From positions 1 through 64,000 of the forward strand of contig JAUNIS010000009.1 of the NCBI GenBank assembly GCA_030523325.1: a stretch of 64,000 bases of DNA. Reading direction: 5' to 3'. Numbering within the stretch: the first letter of the stretch is position 1; the number at the start of each line of letters is the position of its first letter. Source of the stretch: Phascolarctobacterium sp. (GTDB lineage: Bacteria > Bacillota > Negativicutes > Acidaminococcales > Acidaminococcaceae). Shown here piece after piece: positions 51,246 through 61,131 of the stretch. Made by a program: the position numbers and the translations under genes. The notes below the pieces were generated by a model that was given only the letters and a program-made list of their open reading frames with translations, was not told the DNA's origin and made no database searches.

Positions 51246-51980
51246 TTAAAGGTCGTCTTCGGAACTGATAACGACGTCTAAATTATGGAGACCACGAATA
51301 ACTTCTTGAGCTTGCTTCTTGTCATTGACCTTGATGTAAATATCAAGCTGCAGGCGATCATTCTTTTTATCTTTTTTAACAGCAAGACTTTTAATGTTAA
51401 CGCCATTTTCTGTTAAGTAAGAAGACACATCAGAAATTGCTTCTGGTCTATTGATTACGTCAACCTTAATATATTGACGATCTACACGAGTTGTTGCTGC
51501 AAATTTTTTATCCCAATTTTGGAAAACCATTAAAGTAATCAATGTTAAAACAGTTGCACCAAAAGATATGATATACATGCCGGAACCAACTGCAAGTCCA
51601 ATGGCAGAGATAATCCACAGAGAAGCTGCGGTAGTAAGTCCTTTAACCGTCAAGCCTTCATGCATAATCGTACCAGCACCTAAGAAACCAATGCCAGATA
51701 CTACTTGAGCTGCAATACGTGCGCTATCACGACGAGTACCAAGGTCAGTGGACTCGGGAGATACACTGACGATGCCGTCAAACCCGTAGATAGAGACGAG
51801 CATGAACAAGGCAGAACCCATACAAACCAAGATATGAGTTCTAAAGCCTGCAGGCCTATCACCACTACCTCTTTCTAAACCGACAATGCCACCAAAGGAT
51901 GCCGCAAGAAAAAGTCTAAAGAGCATCATCAACTCATGATTTGAATTTATAACTGTCAGGAGATTATTATAAAACTCCAT
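51246..51980 (-). CDS. MgtC-family membrane protein
   Basis: 244 residues. N-terminal membrane part with FGGIVGLERGSGDRPAGFRTHILVC, GAGTIMHEGLTVKGLTTAASLWI and an ACT-like C-terminal domain (about residues 155-240: VDVINRPEAISDVSSYL...LQLDIYIKVNDKKQAQEVIR). MgtC proteins inhibit or regulate ATP synthase and help survival at low magnesium in pathogens; in Firmicutes the role is less clear. It sits between proS and polC in one transcript direction, 7 nt from polC. Confidence 0.9.
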   Translation of the reverse strand: MEFYNNLLTVINSNHELMMLFRLFLAASFGGIVGLERGSGDRPAGFRTHILVCMGSALFMLVSIYGFDGIVSVSPESTDLGTRRDSARIAAQVVSGIGFLGAGTIMHEGLTVKGLTTAASLWIISAIGLAVGSGMYIISFGATVLTLITLMVFQNWDKKFAATTRVDRQYIKVDVINRPEAISDVSSYLTENGVNIKSLAVKKDKKNDRLQLDIYIKVNDKKQAQEVIRGLHNLDVVISSEDDL

Positions 51981-51995
51981 GAGTCACCTCAAAAA

Positions 51996-53705
51996 TTAAA
52001 GATTTTTTAACATATCACAAATGGTTGTGATGTAGTCGGAATCCATAGGCAACATGGAAACCTCACCTGTCTTACGAGCTTTAACTTCAAGCTTGCCTTC
52101 TTTAATAGTCTTAGGCCCAACAACTATGCGCAAGGGATAACCGATTAAATCGGCGTCTTTAAACTTAACGCCAGGTCTCTCATTACGGTCATCAATAACT
52201 GCTTCTACTCCAGCCTTCTTAAGAGCTTCGTAAATTTCAAAAGATTTATCCCAAGACTCTTTGTCTTTAGCATTTACCGGAACAACTAATGCTTCGTAAG
52301 GAGCAATATTTACGGGCCAGATAATACCGTCTTTATCAAAGCTTTGTTCTACACAGGCAGCCATGGTACGACCAACACCAATACCATAGCAACCCATATA
52401 CATAGGTTGTTCCTTACCGTTTTCATCAAGGAAGGTTGCGTTCATTGCTGCAGAATATTTAGTAAAGAGCTTAAATACTTGACCAGCTTCAATACCGCGA
52501 GCCTTTTCCATTTTAGCACCGCAGTGAGGACAGGGATCGCCAACTTGAGCCAAACGAATATCCGCTACGTAGGTGGGTTTAAAGTCGCGAAGCGGATTAG
52601 CATTTACATAGTGATAGCCTTCTTTATTAGCACCACAGCAAATATTGTGCATTTTCATCACGCTTTGATCGATTACAATGGTAACCTTTTCGGGATCGAG
52701 ACCAATGGGACCCATGTATCCGCCAACAGTACCTGCTGCAGCCAAGAGACTCTCATCAGCCATTTCTACTTCGTTAACGCCAACTGTATTAGCAACTTTA
52801 ATTTCGTTAACCTCATGATCGCCACGCACAAAACAGAGAATGAGACCTTTTTCAGAACCAAAGGCAACAGCTTTCATGCTATGGTCCACGGGAGCATTTA
52901 AGAAAGAACAAACATCGTTAATAGTTTTACAGTTAGGAGTTGCAATCATTTCTAAAGTTTTTTCTTCTTCAGCAGGAGCTTCCACAACATTGAGTTCAGC
53001 CTTTTCAATATCGGCTGCATAATCACAAGCTGTGCAATAAGCAATTTCTGCTTCACCTGTATCGGCAAGCACCATGAATTCATGAGAACCATTACCTCCG
53101 ATAGCACCTGAATCGGCTTCAACAGGACGGAAGGTTAAACCACAACGAGTAAAAATGTTTGTATAAGCGTCGAACATATCTTTGTAGGATTTATCCAAGC
53201 CTTCGTTATCACGGTCAAAAGAATAAGCATCCTTCATGATAAAGTCACGGCTACGCATAAGACCAAAACGAGGACGACGTTCGTCACGGAATTTATCTTG
53301 AATTTGGTATAAGTTAAGAGGAAGCTGGCGATAAGATTTAACATCCATACGCACCATGCTGGTAACAAGCTCTTCGTGAGTCGGACCGAGGCAATATTCA
53401 TGACCGTGACGGTCCTTAACACGAATCATTTCTGCACCATAAACTCCCCAACGACCTGACTCTTGCCAGATCTCAGCAGGTTGCATGATGGGCATCATGA
53501 TTTCTTGAGCACCCTTGTTATCCATTTCTTCACGTATAATGTTTTCGATTTTTTTGATGACGCGCCAAGCCAAGGGTAAGTAGGTATACATACCGTTGGT
53601 AGATTTACGCATAAAACCAGCACGCAATAAAAGTTGATGACTAGGAATCTCTGCTTCAGCAGGAACCTCGCGCAGAGTAGGAGCATACATTTGAGATACT
53701 TTCAT
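51996..53705 (-). CDS. proS: Prolyl-tRNA synthetase (bacterial type with editing domain)
   Basis: 569 residues, normal for the ProS type with the INS editing insertion. Class II motifs: motif 1 region ...YTYLPLAWRVIKKIENIIREEM, motif 2 FRDERRPRFGLMRSRDFIMKDAYSFD, motif 3 GIGVGRTMAACVEQ. The insertion (about 230-380) carries a CDYAADIEKAE... and later CCGANKEGYHYVN, and the anticodon-binding domain follows. ATG 53705 overlaps the ispG stop by one base (TAATG), so proS is coupled to ispG. Confidence 0.97.
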   Translation of the reverse strand: MKVSQMYAPTLREVPAEAEIPSHQLLLRAGFMRKSTNGMYTYLPLAWRVIKKIENIIREEMDNKGAQEIMMPIMQPAEIWQESGRWGVYGAEMIRVKDRHGHEYCLGPTHEELVTSMVRMDVKSYRQLPLNLYQIQDKFRDERRPRFGLMRSRDFIMKDAYSFDRDNEGLDKSYKDMFDAYTNIFTRCGLTFRPVEADSGAIGGNGSHEFMVLADTGEAEIAYCTACDYAADIEKAELNVVEAPAEEEKTLEMIATPNCKTINDVCSFLNAPVDHSMKAVAFGSEKGLILCFVRGDHEVNEIKVANTVGVNEVEMADESLLAAAGTVGGYMGPIGLDPEKVTIVIDQSVMKMHNICCGANKEGYHYVNANPLRDFKPTYVADIRLAQVGDPCPHCGAKMEKARGIEAGQVFKLFTKYSAAMNATFLDENGKEQPMYMGCYGIGVGRTMAACVEQSFDKDGIIWPVNIAPYEALVVPVNAKDKESWDKSFEIYEALKKAGVEAVIDDRNERPGVKFKDADLIGYPLRIVVGPKTIKEGKLEVKARKTGEVSMLPMDSDYITTICDMLKNL

Positions 53706-54781
53706 TAGTGAGAAACCTTCCTCTCCAGTAAAATTTTATCAATTTCAACGAATAATTCGTCAACTATTTTATCTTCAGGGACCTTACGGAGAACCTCTCC
53801 CTTACGGAAGATAAGTCCCTCTCCTTTGCCACCTGCAATACCAACATCAGCCTCACGAGCTTCGCCAGGTCCATTAACAACACATCCCATAACAGCTACG
53901 ACGATTGGTTCTGTAATTTCGCTCAGACGTTTTTCAACCTCAAGGGCAAGCTTTTCTAAATTAATTTGCGTACGTCCACAAGTAGGACAAGAAATTAATG
54001 TGGGACCATATTCACGTAGTCCTAAGGATTTAAGAATATTATAAGCAACTTTGACTTCATTAACCGGGTCACCTGTTAAGGAAACGCGAATGGTATCTCC
54101 AATACCCTCGGCAAGGAGTGTGCCAATACCTACGGCAGATTTAATAATACCGCTGTTAATTGTTCCAGCTTCCGTAACACCTACATGCAAGGGATAATCG
54201 CATTGACTTGCCATAAGACGATACGCAGACAAGGTAGTCGGCACGTCGTGGCATTTCAAGGAAACTTTAATATTACGATAGTCCATGTCTTCTAAAATTT
54301 TAATATGTCGCCAAGCAGCCTCAACCATTGCCTCAGGAGTCGGGTGACCATATTTTTCTAGAAGATCTTTTGGCAAGGAACCTGCATTAACACCGATACG
54401 AATGGGGATATTTTTGGGTCTGGCTGCTTCTACAACCGCACGGACTCTGTCTTCCCCACCAATATTGCCTGGATTCAAACGCAATCCGTCGACACCAGCT
54501 TCAATTGCAGCTAAGGCAAGTCTGTAATCGAAGTGAATATCAGCAATGACTGGGATAGGACTTTCCTTGCAAATTCGTTTTAAACCTTCAGCCGCAGCCA
54601 TGTCGGGGACGGCACAACGAATAATATCGCAACCAGCTTTAGCAAGCTCACGAATTTGCGCGAGAGTCGCCTCAGCATCATGTGTCTTCGTATTAGTCAT
54701 AGATTGAACGGTAATCTTAGCATTACCGCCAATTTTTTGAGAGCCAAGTGTTAACTCCCTGGTTATTCTTCTCTTATACAT
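53705..54781 (-). CDS. ispG: 4-hydroxy-3-methylbut-2-enyl diphosphate synthase
   Basis: 358 residues. [4Fe-4S] enzyme of the MEP isoprenoid pathway. TIM-barrel with ALAAIEAGVDGLRLNPGNIGG, then the cluster-binding C-terminal domain with SCPTCGRTQ and MGCVVNGPGEA, whose Cys are the ligands. Its presence with dxr, uppS and cdsA puts most of the isoprenoid/lipid block in one cluster. The short bacterial form without the plant-type insertion is normal. Confidence 0.97.
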   Translation of the reverse strand: MYKRRITRELTLGSQKIGGNAKITVQSMTNTKTHDAEATLAQIRELAKAGCDIIRCAVPDMAAAEGLKRICKESPIPVIADIHFDYRLALAAIEAGVDGLRLNPGNIGGEDRVRAVVEAARPKNIPIRIGVNAGSLPKDLLEKYGHPTPEAMVEAAWRHIKILEDMDYRNIKVSLKCHDVPTTLSAYRLMASQCDYPLHVGVTEAGTINSGIIKSAVGIGTLLAEGIGDTIRVSLTGDPVNEVKVAYNILKSLGLREYGPTLISCPTCGRTQINLEKLALEVEKRLSEITEPIVVAVMGCVVNGPGEAREADVGIAGGKGEGLIFRKGEVLRKVPEDKIVDELFVEIDKILLERKVSH

Positions 54782-54789
54782 GGAACACC

Positions 54790-55812
54790 TCAGAAAAATC
54801 TAGTGACATCTTTAAATGTTGAAAAGATGGTAATGGCAAGAATTAAAACGATGCCTGCATATTGAACGCGATTCATCCAAATAGGACTCAAGGGTTTGCC
54901 TCTTAATGCTTCAACTATGAGCAGAAAGAAATGTCCTCCGTCAAGTGCGGGCAAGGGCAACAAATTAATTACGCCTAAGTTTATACTCATTAAAGCTACA
55001 AAGCTAAAGAGAGGCATGAGACCTTTTTCAGCCATTTGCCCAGCTACCTGAGCAACACCGATTGGTCCTGCTACATCGGCTGCTGCCTTACCAATAACAA
55101 TTTGTTTTAAAGCATCAAGCATGTATTCGATTACATAAACGGTGTATCTAATCGCCATAATGAAGGCTTGCACTGGTCCAACTGTTTCGTGAGTGGTACA
55201 GGGAATGATGCCGATGACAGCGCGCTTGCTTTCTTCGTTATACTTAGGAGTCATGACAAAGCTTTGTACCTTGCCTTCACGTTCAATTTTCAGTTGAACT
55301 TCTTTTTCACCATTGGCACGCAAAGTCTTTTGGATATCGCGCCAGGTTGTCATTTCCTTATCATTAATAGTAAGGACCTTGTCACCTGCCTTGAGTCCAG
55401 CTCTTTGTGCAGGTGAATATTCGACTATTTGTCCGAGCACAGGAATGTCTTGAACCTGTTCCTGACCTTCGAACATAAAAATGCCTGTAAATAAAGCAAT
55501 TGGCAAAAGAAAATTCATAAAAGCACCAGCAAGAATAACAGCCATACGCGAGAGAATGGGCTTATTGTTGAAGCCATCCTCACAGGGCTCGTCGTCTGGA
55601 TCCATGCCAGCAATTTTATTATACCCACCTAAGGGAATCAATCTAAGGGAATATTCCGTGTCCCCTTCTTTTGTTTGATATATGCAGGGACCGAAACCAA
55701 TGGCAAATTCTTCTACCTTCATGCCTGTCATTTTAGCTACAATAAAGTGACCGAATTCATGCACGGTAATAAGAACGCCAAAAACAAAAATAGCTGCTAA
55801 AATCGTTAGCAA
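54790..55812 (-). CDS. rseP: Site-2 protease RseP
   Basis: 340 residues from TTG 55812, which has CCGGAGGAT upstream; earlier in-frame ATG codons lie within dxr. Zinc metalloprotease of the inner membrane. HEFGH (about residues 17-21) is the zinc motif in the first membrane helix, a PDZ domain (about 110-200: GQIVEYSPAQRAGLKAGDKVLTING-like) follows, and the third motif NLLPLPALDGGHF is near the C-terminus. Substrates such as anti-sigma factors are not present here. 16-nt gap to dxr. Confidence 0.94.
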   Translation of the reverse strand: MLTILAAIFVFGVLITVHEFGHFIVAKMTGMKVEEFAIGFGPCIYQTKEGDTEYSLRLIPLGGYNKIAGMDPDDEPCEDGFNNKPILSRMAVILAGAFMNFLLPIALFTGIFMFEGQEQVQDIPVLGQIVEYSPAQRAGLKAGDKVLTINDKEMTTWRDIQKTLRANGEKEVQLKIEREGKVQSFVMTPKYNEESKRAVIGIIPCTTHETVGPVQAFIMAIRYTVYVIEYMLDALKQIVIGKAAADVAGPIGVAQVAGQMAEKGLMPLFSFVALMSINLGVINLLPLPALDGGHFFLLIVEALRGKPLSPIWMNRVQYAGIVLILAITIFSTFKDVTRFF

Positions 55813-55828
55813 AATCTTATCCTCCGGA

Positions 55829-56980
55829 TTACAGATTACGAATAATTTCTCTTGCCTGCTTACGAGCTTGAGCATCGCTTATCTCAATATCTTCTATGGA
55901 AGGCTTCAAGATATTGTTATGAGCTTGAGTAACCTTATTCGTAATATAGGGAATGTCTAAATATTTAATTTTGTCATCTAAGAAAGCATAAACTGCCTCC
56001 TCGTTCGCTGCGTTAAAGACGCAAGGTAACGTTCCTCCTGCCTTGCCACATTCTATGGCTATACCAAGGGAAGGAAATGCTTCCATATCAGGAGCTTCAA
56101 AGGTTAATGTACCATGACGAATTAAATCCAATTGATCAAAAGCAATAGGATAACGCTCAGGATAACTCAAGGCGTATTGGATGGGCAGACGCATATCTGG
56201 TTCCCCAAGCTGGGCTATAACGGAGCCATCACAAAATTCAACAAGACTATGCACGATGCTTTGAGGATGCACAACGACATCAATCTTTTCATAAGGCATG
56301 TTAAAGAGCCAATGTGCTTCGATAACTTCTAAACCTTTGTTAGCCAATGTAGATGAATCTACTGTAATTTTTTTGCCCATGGACCAATTAGGATGGTTCA
56401 AGCATTGAGCTAAAGTAACGGATTCTAAATCGCTACGTTTTTTACCGCGGAAGGGTCCACCACTTGCTGTAATTAAAAGGCGTTTTACTTCGTTTTCTCT
56501 TCCTCCTCGTAAAGATTGAAAGATTGCCGAGTGCTCACTATCAACCGGAGTCAGGCTTACACCTGCTTCTTTTACTGCACTCATAACGAGACTTCCACCT
56601 GCTACAAGAGTTTCTTTATTAGCAAGGGCAATATTTTTTCCGCTCTTAATTGCAGACATGGTAGGACGAAGTCCTGCGTAACCAACCATGGAAGCAAGGA
56701 CGGTGTCAATGCCAGAATAAGTTGCTGCTGCAAGGAGTCCTTCTTCCCCGGTTAAAATCTCCGTCTTACCTTGGTAACGTGTTGCTAAGCGTTTGGCTGC
56801 CTCGATGTCTGTTAGAACAACGAAGTCAGGCTCAACAAGTTTGATTTGCTCTTCCATGAGTTTATCAGATGAATGAGCAGCCAACACGCGAATTTTCATT
56901 TTGTCAGGGTTCGCCAGGGCAACATCAATTGTTTGACGACCGATGGAACCAGTTGAACCTAAAAGTGAAATATTTTTCAT
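55829..56980 (-). CDS. dxr: 1-deoxy-D-xylulose 5-phosphate reductoisomerase
   Basis: 383 residues, normal. Second step of the MEP pathway. NADPH motif ISLLGSTGSIGRQTIDV at the N-terminus, ALANKETLVAGG, PVDSEHSAIFQ (metal ligands Asp, Glu), TASGGPFRG and TVDSSTLANKGLEVIEA. All active-site residues visible. It is separated from cdsA by 5 nt. Confidence 0.97.
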   Translation of the reverse strand: MKNISLLGSTGSIGRQTIDVALANPDKMKIRVLAAHSSDKLMEEQIKLVEPDFVVLTDIEAAKRLATRYQGKTEILTGEEGLLAAATYSGIDTVLASMVGYAGLRPTMSAIKSGKNIALANKETLVAGGSLVMSAVKEAGVSLTPVDSEHSAIFQSLRGGRENEVKRLLITASGGPFRGKKRSDLESVTLAQCLNHPNWSMGKKITVDSSTLANKGLEVIEAHWLFNMPYEKIDVVVHPQSIVHSLVEFCDGSVIAQLGEPDMRLPIQYALSYPERYPIAFDQLDLIRHGTLTFEAPDMEAFPSLGIAIECGKAGGTLPCVFNAANEEAVYAFLDDKIKYLDIPYITNKVTQAHNNILKPSIEDIEISDAQARKQAREIIRNL

Positions 56981-56985
56981 AGTAA

Positions 56986-57867
56986 TTAACCTTGTAACAT
57001 CATTGGGATTACGCTTGAGATAAGCATTATGTAATAGAATACAGGAGCCGTAAAGAGTAAGCTGTCAAAACGATCAAGTACTCCCCCATGACCTGGGAAG
57101 AAATTGCCCGAATCTTTAATATCGAAGGAGCGTTTGATAATTGATTCGACTAAATCGCCGAGGGGAGCAAAAAAGCTTACAGCAAGAGCAAGAGTAACAG
57201 CTTGCCAAAGAGGAACGCCTAAATAAATAATCGTCAGCGCCAAGACTACGATGAAGCAGCCTACAAAACCTCCCACAGCACCTTCAAAGCTTTTTTTCGG
57301 GCTCACACTACAGAAAGGATTCTTACCAAAGGCAGAGCCAACGAAATAAGCAGCTGTATCACTCATCCATGTGCCTATTAAAGTAATCCATAAACAAATC
57401 TCACCGTATTCGAAAACTCTGAAGCCTAAATCGATATGGGGACCATAATCAAAGCTGCGTAAAATAATAACGTGGGAGAAAAGAATACCCGTATAAATGA
57501 AGCCCCACACAGACAGAGCAGTATTTGCAATCCATTTACCATCTTGAAAATGGCAGTGACGATACAAGCCCTCGAGTGCATTAAAGATGAAGAATAAAGC
57601 TGTGAACATTGTCGTAAGAGCTAGAGCAATTGCCGGCTCAATCTCAAAATGATAAACAAGACCTGCCACGCCCATAGTAAGAACAACGCCAAGGCCAGAG
57701 CTTAAATAATAAACGTGATAACCATTTTTCTCGGCCATGCGATGATATTCGAACCAACCGACACAAGCGAGCACAAACACGGCTGCCGAGAAAACCCAGC
57801 CGCCCTTCGTAATAATACCAATCGCCGCACAAATTCCTACGACACCGGTAATAATTCTTGTAAGCAT
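56986..57867 (-). CDS. cdsA: Phosphatidate cytidylyltransferase
   Basis: 293 residues, about eight membrane segments. Makes CDP-diacylglycerol from phosphatidic acid. The C-terminal signature is clear: PLGDLVESIIKRSFDIKDSG followed by PGHGGVLDRFDSLL, and SPKKSFEGAVGGFVG before it. Usual place between uppS and dxr, but here a 300-nt gap with hairpins separates it from uppS. Confidence 0.95.
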   Translation of the reverse strand: MLTRIITGVVGICAAIGIITKGGWVFSAAVFVLACVGWFEYHRMAEKNGYHVYYLSSGLGVVLTMGVAGLVYHFEIEPAIALALTTMFTALFFIFNALEGLYRHCHFQDGKWIANTALSVWGFIYTGILFSHVIILRSFDYGPHIDLGFRVFEYGEICLWITLIGTWMSDTAAYFVGSAFGKNPFCSVSPKKSFEGAVGGFVGCFIVVLALTIIYLGVPLWQAVTLALAVSFFAPLGDLVESIIKRSFDIKDSGNFFPGHGGVLDRFDSLLFTAPVFYYIMLISSVIPMMLQG

Positions 57868-58167
57868 AATTCTTAAATCCTTCTCAACGCTTTTAAGTAA
57901 ATTTTTATAAAATTATACGACTCAAGTAGAATCTGCAATATTCAGCTGAACTAACCAAGTTTTGTAAATCTATATAAGTTTGCAAAACTCGGTATAAATC
58001 ACCTGAACCAAATACTTCAAGACAAATCTACAATGCTTTGCGTAAATCTACGAATTAACGTATTAAACGCAAATCTGCAAACTTTTGCTATGCTTTAAGT
58101 GAAACTTTTGATACAGCAAATTCTCAGTCAATGTGTACTTGCTCTCAAAATTCTTACTCAATGCTAA
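57868..58167. other. 300-nt gap between uppS and cdsA with small palindromes
   Basis: No gene. AGTTTTGTAAA (57958-57968) pairs with TTTGCAAAACT (57979-57989), CGTA-AATC-TACG lies at 58041-58052, and GCAAA/TTTGC at 58069-58088. The words GTAAATCTACG and GCAAATCTGC recur here and at 30091-30130. Such a gap is unusual inside this normally tight operon, so a repeat insertion is likely. Confidence 0.5.
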
Positions 58168-58956
58168 TTATTTTGTAACTAGCCCGCCATAACGACGTTC
58201 ACGTCCTTGGTACGCAAGAATTGCCTCCACCAAATGGTCAGGGGTGAAATCAGGCCAATATGTTTTGGTAGTCCAAATCTCGGCGTAAGCTATTTGCCAA
58301 AGCAGGAAGTTAGAAATACGTAAATCTCCCCCAGGACGAATTAACAAATCTGGAGCAGGCAAACCTTGGGTATATAGATGTTCTTCAAAAACCTTATTAT
58401 TTATTGAACTTACGTCGAGCTTGCCTTCGTAAACCTCCTGAGCAATGCTTTGCACAGCATGAAGAATCTCGGCTTGACCTCCGTAATTAATAGCCAAATT
58501 TAAAATGATGCCCGTATTATTTTGAGTTTGGCGAATGGCATTGTCCATCTTCTCTTGTACGATTTGGGGCAAGCCAGCGCGAGAACCTAAGAATCTTACT
58601 TGCACGTTGTTGTCATTGAATTCTTGAATCTCAGAAGTGAGATAACGAGAAAGCAAATCCATAATGAAATTAACTTCAGTAATGGGGCGCTTCCAATTTT
58701 CCGTAGAAAAAGCGTAAGCAGAAATAACTTTAACGCCAAGATCGTTAGCCGCACGTACGATTTTTTTTAATGTTTCTGCTCCTCTTTGATGTCCATAGGT
58801 ACGAACCTTTCCTTGCGCCTTAGCCCAGCGACCATTGCCATCCATAATAATTGCAATATGCTTAGGAATATTGTTCATATCTAAATCTGAAGTATCGAAC
58901 TGTAACTTTTCTTGTTTAACTGGGGATTTCGTAGTTTGAAACAAACCTTTAAACAT
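58168..58956 (-). CDS. uppS: Undecaprenyl diphosphate synthase
   Basis: 262 residues from ATG 58956 (AGAGGATT upstream). Adds isopentenyl units to farnesyl diphosphate to make the cell-wall lipid carrier. IAIIMDGNGRWAKAQGK (catalytic Asp), YAFSTENWKRP, and RPGGDLRISNFLLWQIAYAE with the pyrophosphate-binding Arg. A basic N-terminal extension of ~25 residues precedes the domain. A 125-bp structured element lies just upstream. Confidence 0.96.
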   Translation of the reverse strand: MFKGLFQTTKSPVKQEKLQFDTSDLDMNNIPKHIAIIMDGNGRWAKAQGKVRTYGHQRGAETLKKIVRAANDLGVKVISAYAFSTENWKRPITEVNFIMDLLSRYLTSEIQEFNDNNVQVRFLGSRAGLPQIVQEKMDNAIRQTQNNTGIILNLAINYGGQAEILHAVQSIAQEVYEGKLDVSSINNKVFEEHLYTQGLPAPDLLIRPGGDLRISNFLLWQIAYAEIWTTKTYWPDFTPDHLVEAILAYQGRERRYGGLVTK

Positions 58957-58985
58957 CTGAATCCTCTTTATAATAAAATTATGCA

Positions 58986-59110
58986 AAACGTTCAGAGTAG
59001 GTTAAATGTTAGTAAGGATCCCGAAGGCATACTTTTTAGTACATCGAACGAGAAAAACCTGTAGGACAAATTTTTATGCTAACAAAACTTATGGCCTGCT
59101 ATGGACGTTT
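58986..59110. repeat. Structured intergenic element, copy 2 (125 bp)
   Basis: AAACGTTC-AGAGTAGG at the left pairs with CCTGCTAT-GGACGTTT at the right (14 of 16 positions, G-A mismatch at the same place as in copy 1). Inside, TAGTACATCGAACGAGAAAAAC matches TAGTACGTCGACCGAGAAAAAC of copy 1 in 19 of 22 positions. It lies between the ferredoxin stop and uppS start, so it is transcribed with them. Confidence 0.75.
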
Positions 59111-59203
59111 ATGAAAAATAAAATGCCACCTTTAAACAAATATAGGCAGACCCCTGTTTTTATTCGCAGAGGTCGCCTGATATTTGCTGAATAATATTTT
59201 AAA

Positions 59204-59374
59204 TTATTCGATAGCGCCTACAGGGCAGTTAGCAGCGCAGCAGCCACATTCTACGCATGCATCTTCACCAATTTGGCGTTTGCCTTCTTCAGCTTCAGAG
59301 ATAGCACCTACAGGGCAGTTAGCTTCGCAAGCACCGCAACCGATACAAACGTTTTTGTCAATTTTCAGAGCCAT
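59204..59374 (-). CDS. 2[4Fe-4S] ferredoxin, clostridial type
   Basis: 56 residues, ATG 59374 behind AAGGAGG. Two CxxCxxCxxxCP motifs: CIGCGACEANCP and CVECGCCAANCP, separated by a short loop. This is the small bacterial ferredoxin used as the general low-potential electron carrier in anaerobes, for example by NfnAB, IspG-type enzymes and pyruvate oxidoreductases. Its location inside the frr-uppS block is unusual; it may be transcribed with frr or from its own promoter. Being short, it could be missed by gene callers with a length cut-off. Confidence 0.95.
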   Translation of the reverse strand: MALKIDKNVCIGCGACEANCPVGAISEAEEGKRQIGEDACVECGCCAANCPVGAIE

Positions 59375-59395
59375 GATAAATTCCTCCTTGATTAA

Positions 59396-59599
59396 TTAAA
59401 TTCTATAAACGAATGTTAATAGAACTATTTTATTAGACAGCTCTTGCTGCCTTACTACATATTTGCGAGGATGAAATCCTGCAAATTTGTCGTCTGAATC
59501 ACGAGGCGGTAAGAGAGATTTTGTTTCACAGGTATACCCTGCTGCTTCTAACCTACTTATTGCCTCATCAAGCTTTAAAGCAAGTACGGAAGGAGCCAT
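59396..59599 (-). CDS. Small protein of unknown function (PASTA-like phrase)
   Basis: 67 residues; ATG 59599 overlaps the frr stop (TAATG), which argues for real translation. [24 protein letters not shown] resembles a PASTA-type helix and turn (AxxxLxxAGY), then a basic, Arg-rich tail with VLLTFVYRI at the end. No cysteines for metals beyond one, no membrane segment. Function unknown; it is placed between frr and the ferredoxin. Confidence 0.7.
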   Translation of the reverse strand: MAPSVLALKLDEAISRLEAAGYTCETKSLLPPRDSDDKFAGFHPRKYVVRQQELSNKIVLLTFVYRI

Positions 59600-60161
59600 T
59601 ATACTTCCATTACTTCTTTTTCTTTATTAGCGGTTACTGCATCAACATCCTTCATTATTGAGTCAGTAATTTTTTGGATTTTATCGGTAGCCTTCTTAAC
59701 CTCGTCTTCGGTTACTTCTTTAGCCTTTTCCATCTTTTTGATGTGGTCGTTTGCATCACGACGAAGATTGCGAACGATTACACGATATTCTTCTGCTTTT
59801 TTATGAACCACTTTAACTAATTCTTTACGGCGATCTTCAGTTAATTGAGGAAGATTCAAACGAATGACGATGCCGTCAGAATTCGGGTTAAGGCCCAGGT
59901 CGGACATTTGAATAGCCTTGCAAATAGCTTTGACCAAATTCTTTTCCCAAGGTTGGATTACAATCATACGAGGTTCGGGAACAGTTACGCTCGCTACTTG
60001 GTTAATAGGAGTGGGAGTTCCGTAATAATCAACGGTAATCTTATCCAAGAGAGCTGGTGTAGCACGGCCTGCGCGTAAGGAAGCCAATTCTACACGGAGA
60101 GCATCAACCGTCTTGTGCATCTTACCTTCCATAGTGGTCATGATTTCTTGAATGGTTGCCA

Positions 60162-60162
<1 letters not shown>
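59599..60162 (-). CDS. frr: Ribosome recycling factor
   Basis: 187 residues, normal. Splits post-termination ribosomes with EF-G. Three-helix bundle with [39 protein letters not shown], and [25 protein letters not shown] 60162 overlaps the pyrH stop (TAATG). The pair pyrH-frr is kept, but tsf-rpsB are not upstream. Confidence 0.98.
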
Positions 60163-60902
<740 letters not shown>

Positions 60903-61028
60903 CTAATTTTATATTTACATCTTGTTAATAGTTCAACGCAAAAGCGTAAAACCCTCTTTTACCTCAACGAATATTATAGCTCAAAGTACATACTAAACGC
61001 AAGATATTGTGGATTTTTTTATGAAAGA

Positions 61029-61058
61029 AAAAGTCCTCTAGCAAAAACTAGAGGATTT
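61029..61058 (-). terminator. Intrinsic terminator after the epimerase-like gene
   Basis: TCCTCTAG (61034-61041) pairs with CTAGAGGA (61048-61055). On the minus strand the hairpin is followed by CTTTTTC. Confidence 0.8.
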
Positions 61059-61131
61059 CTTCTTCGGACCAGAAGCATGGGGATGCATCTTCTAGCCTAT
61101 ATTTTTTATTTAGTTGTCCTAGGTAAATTAT

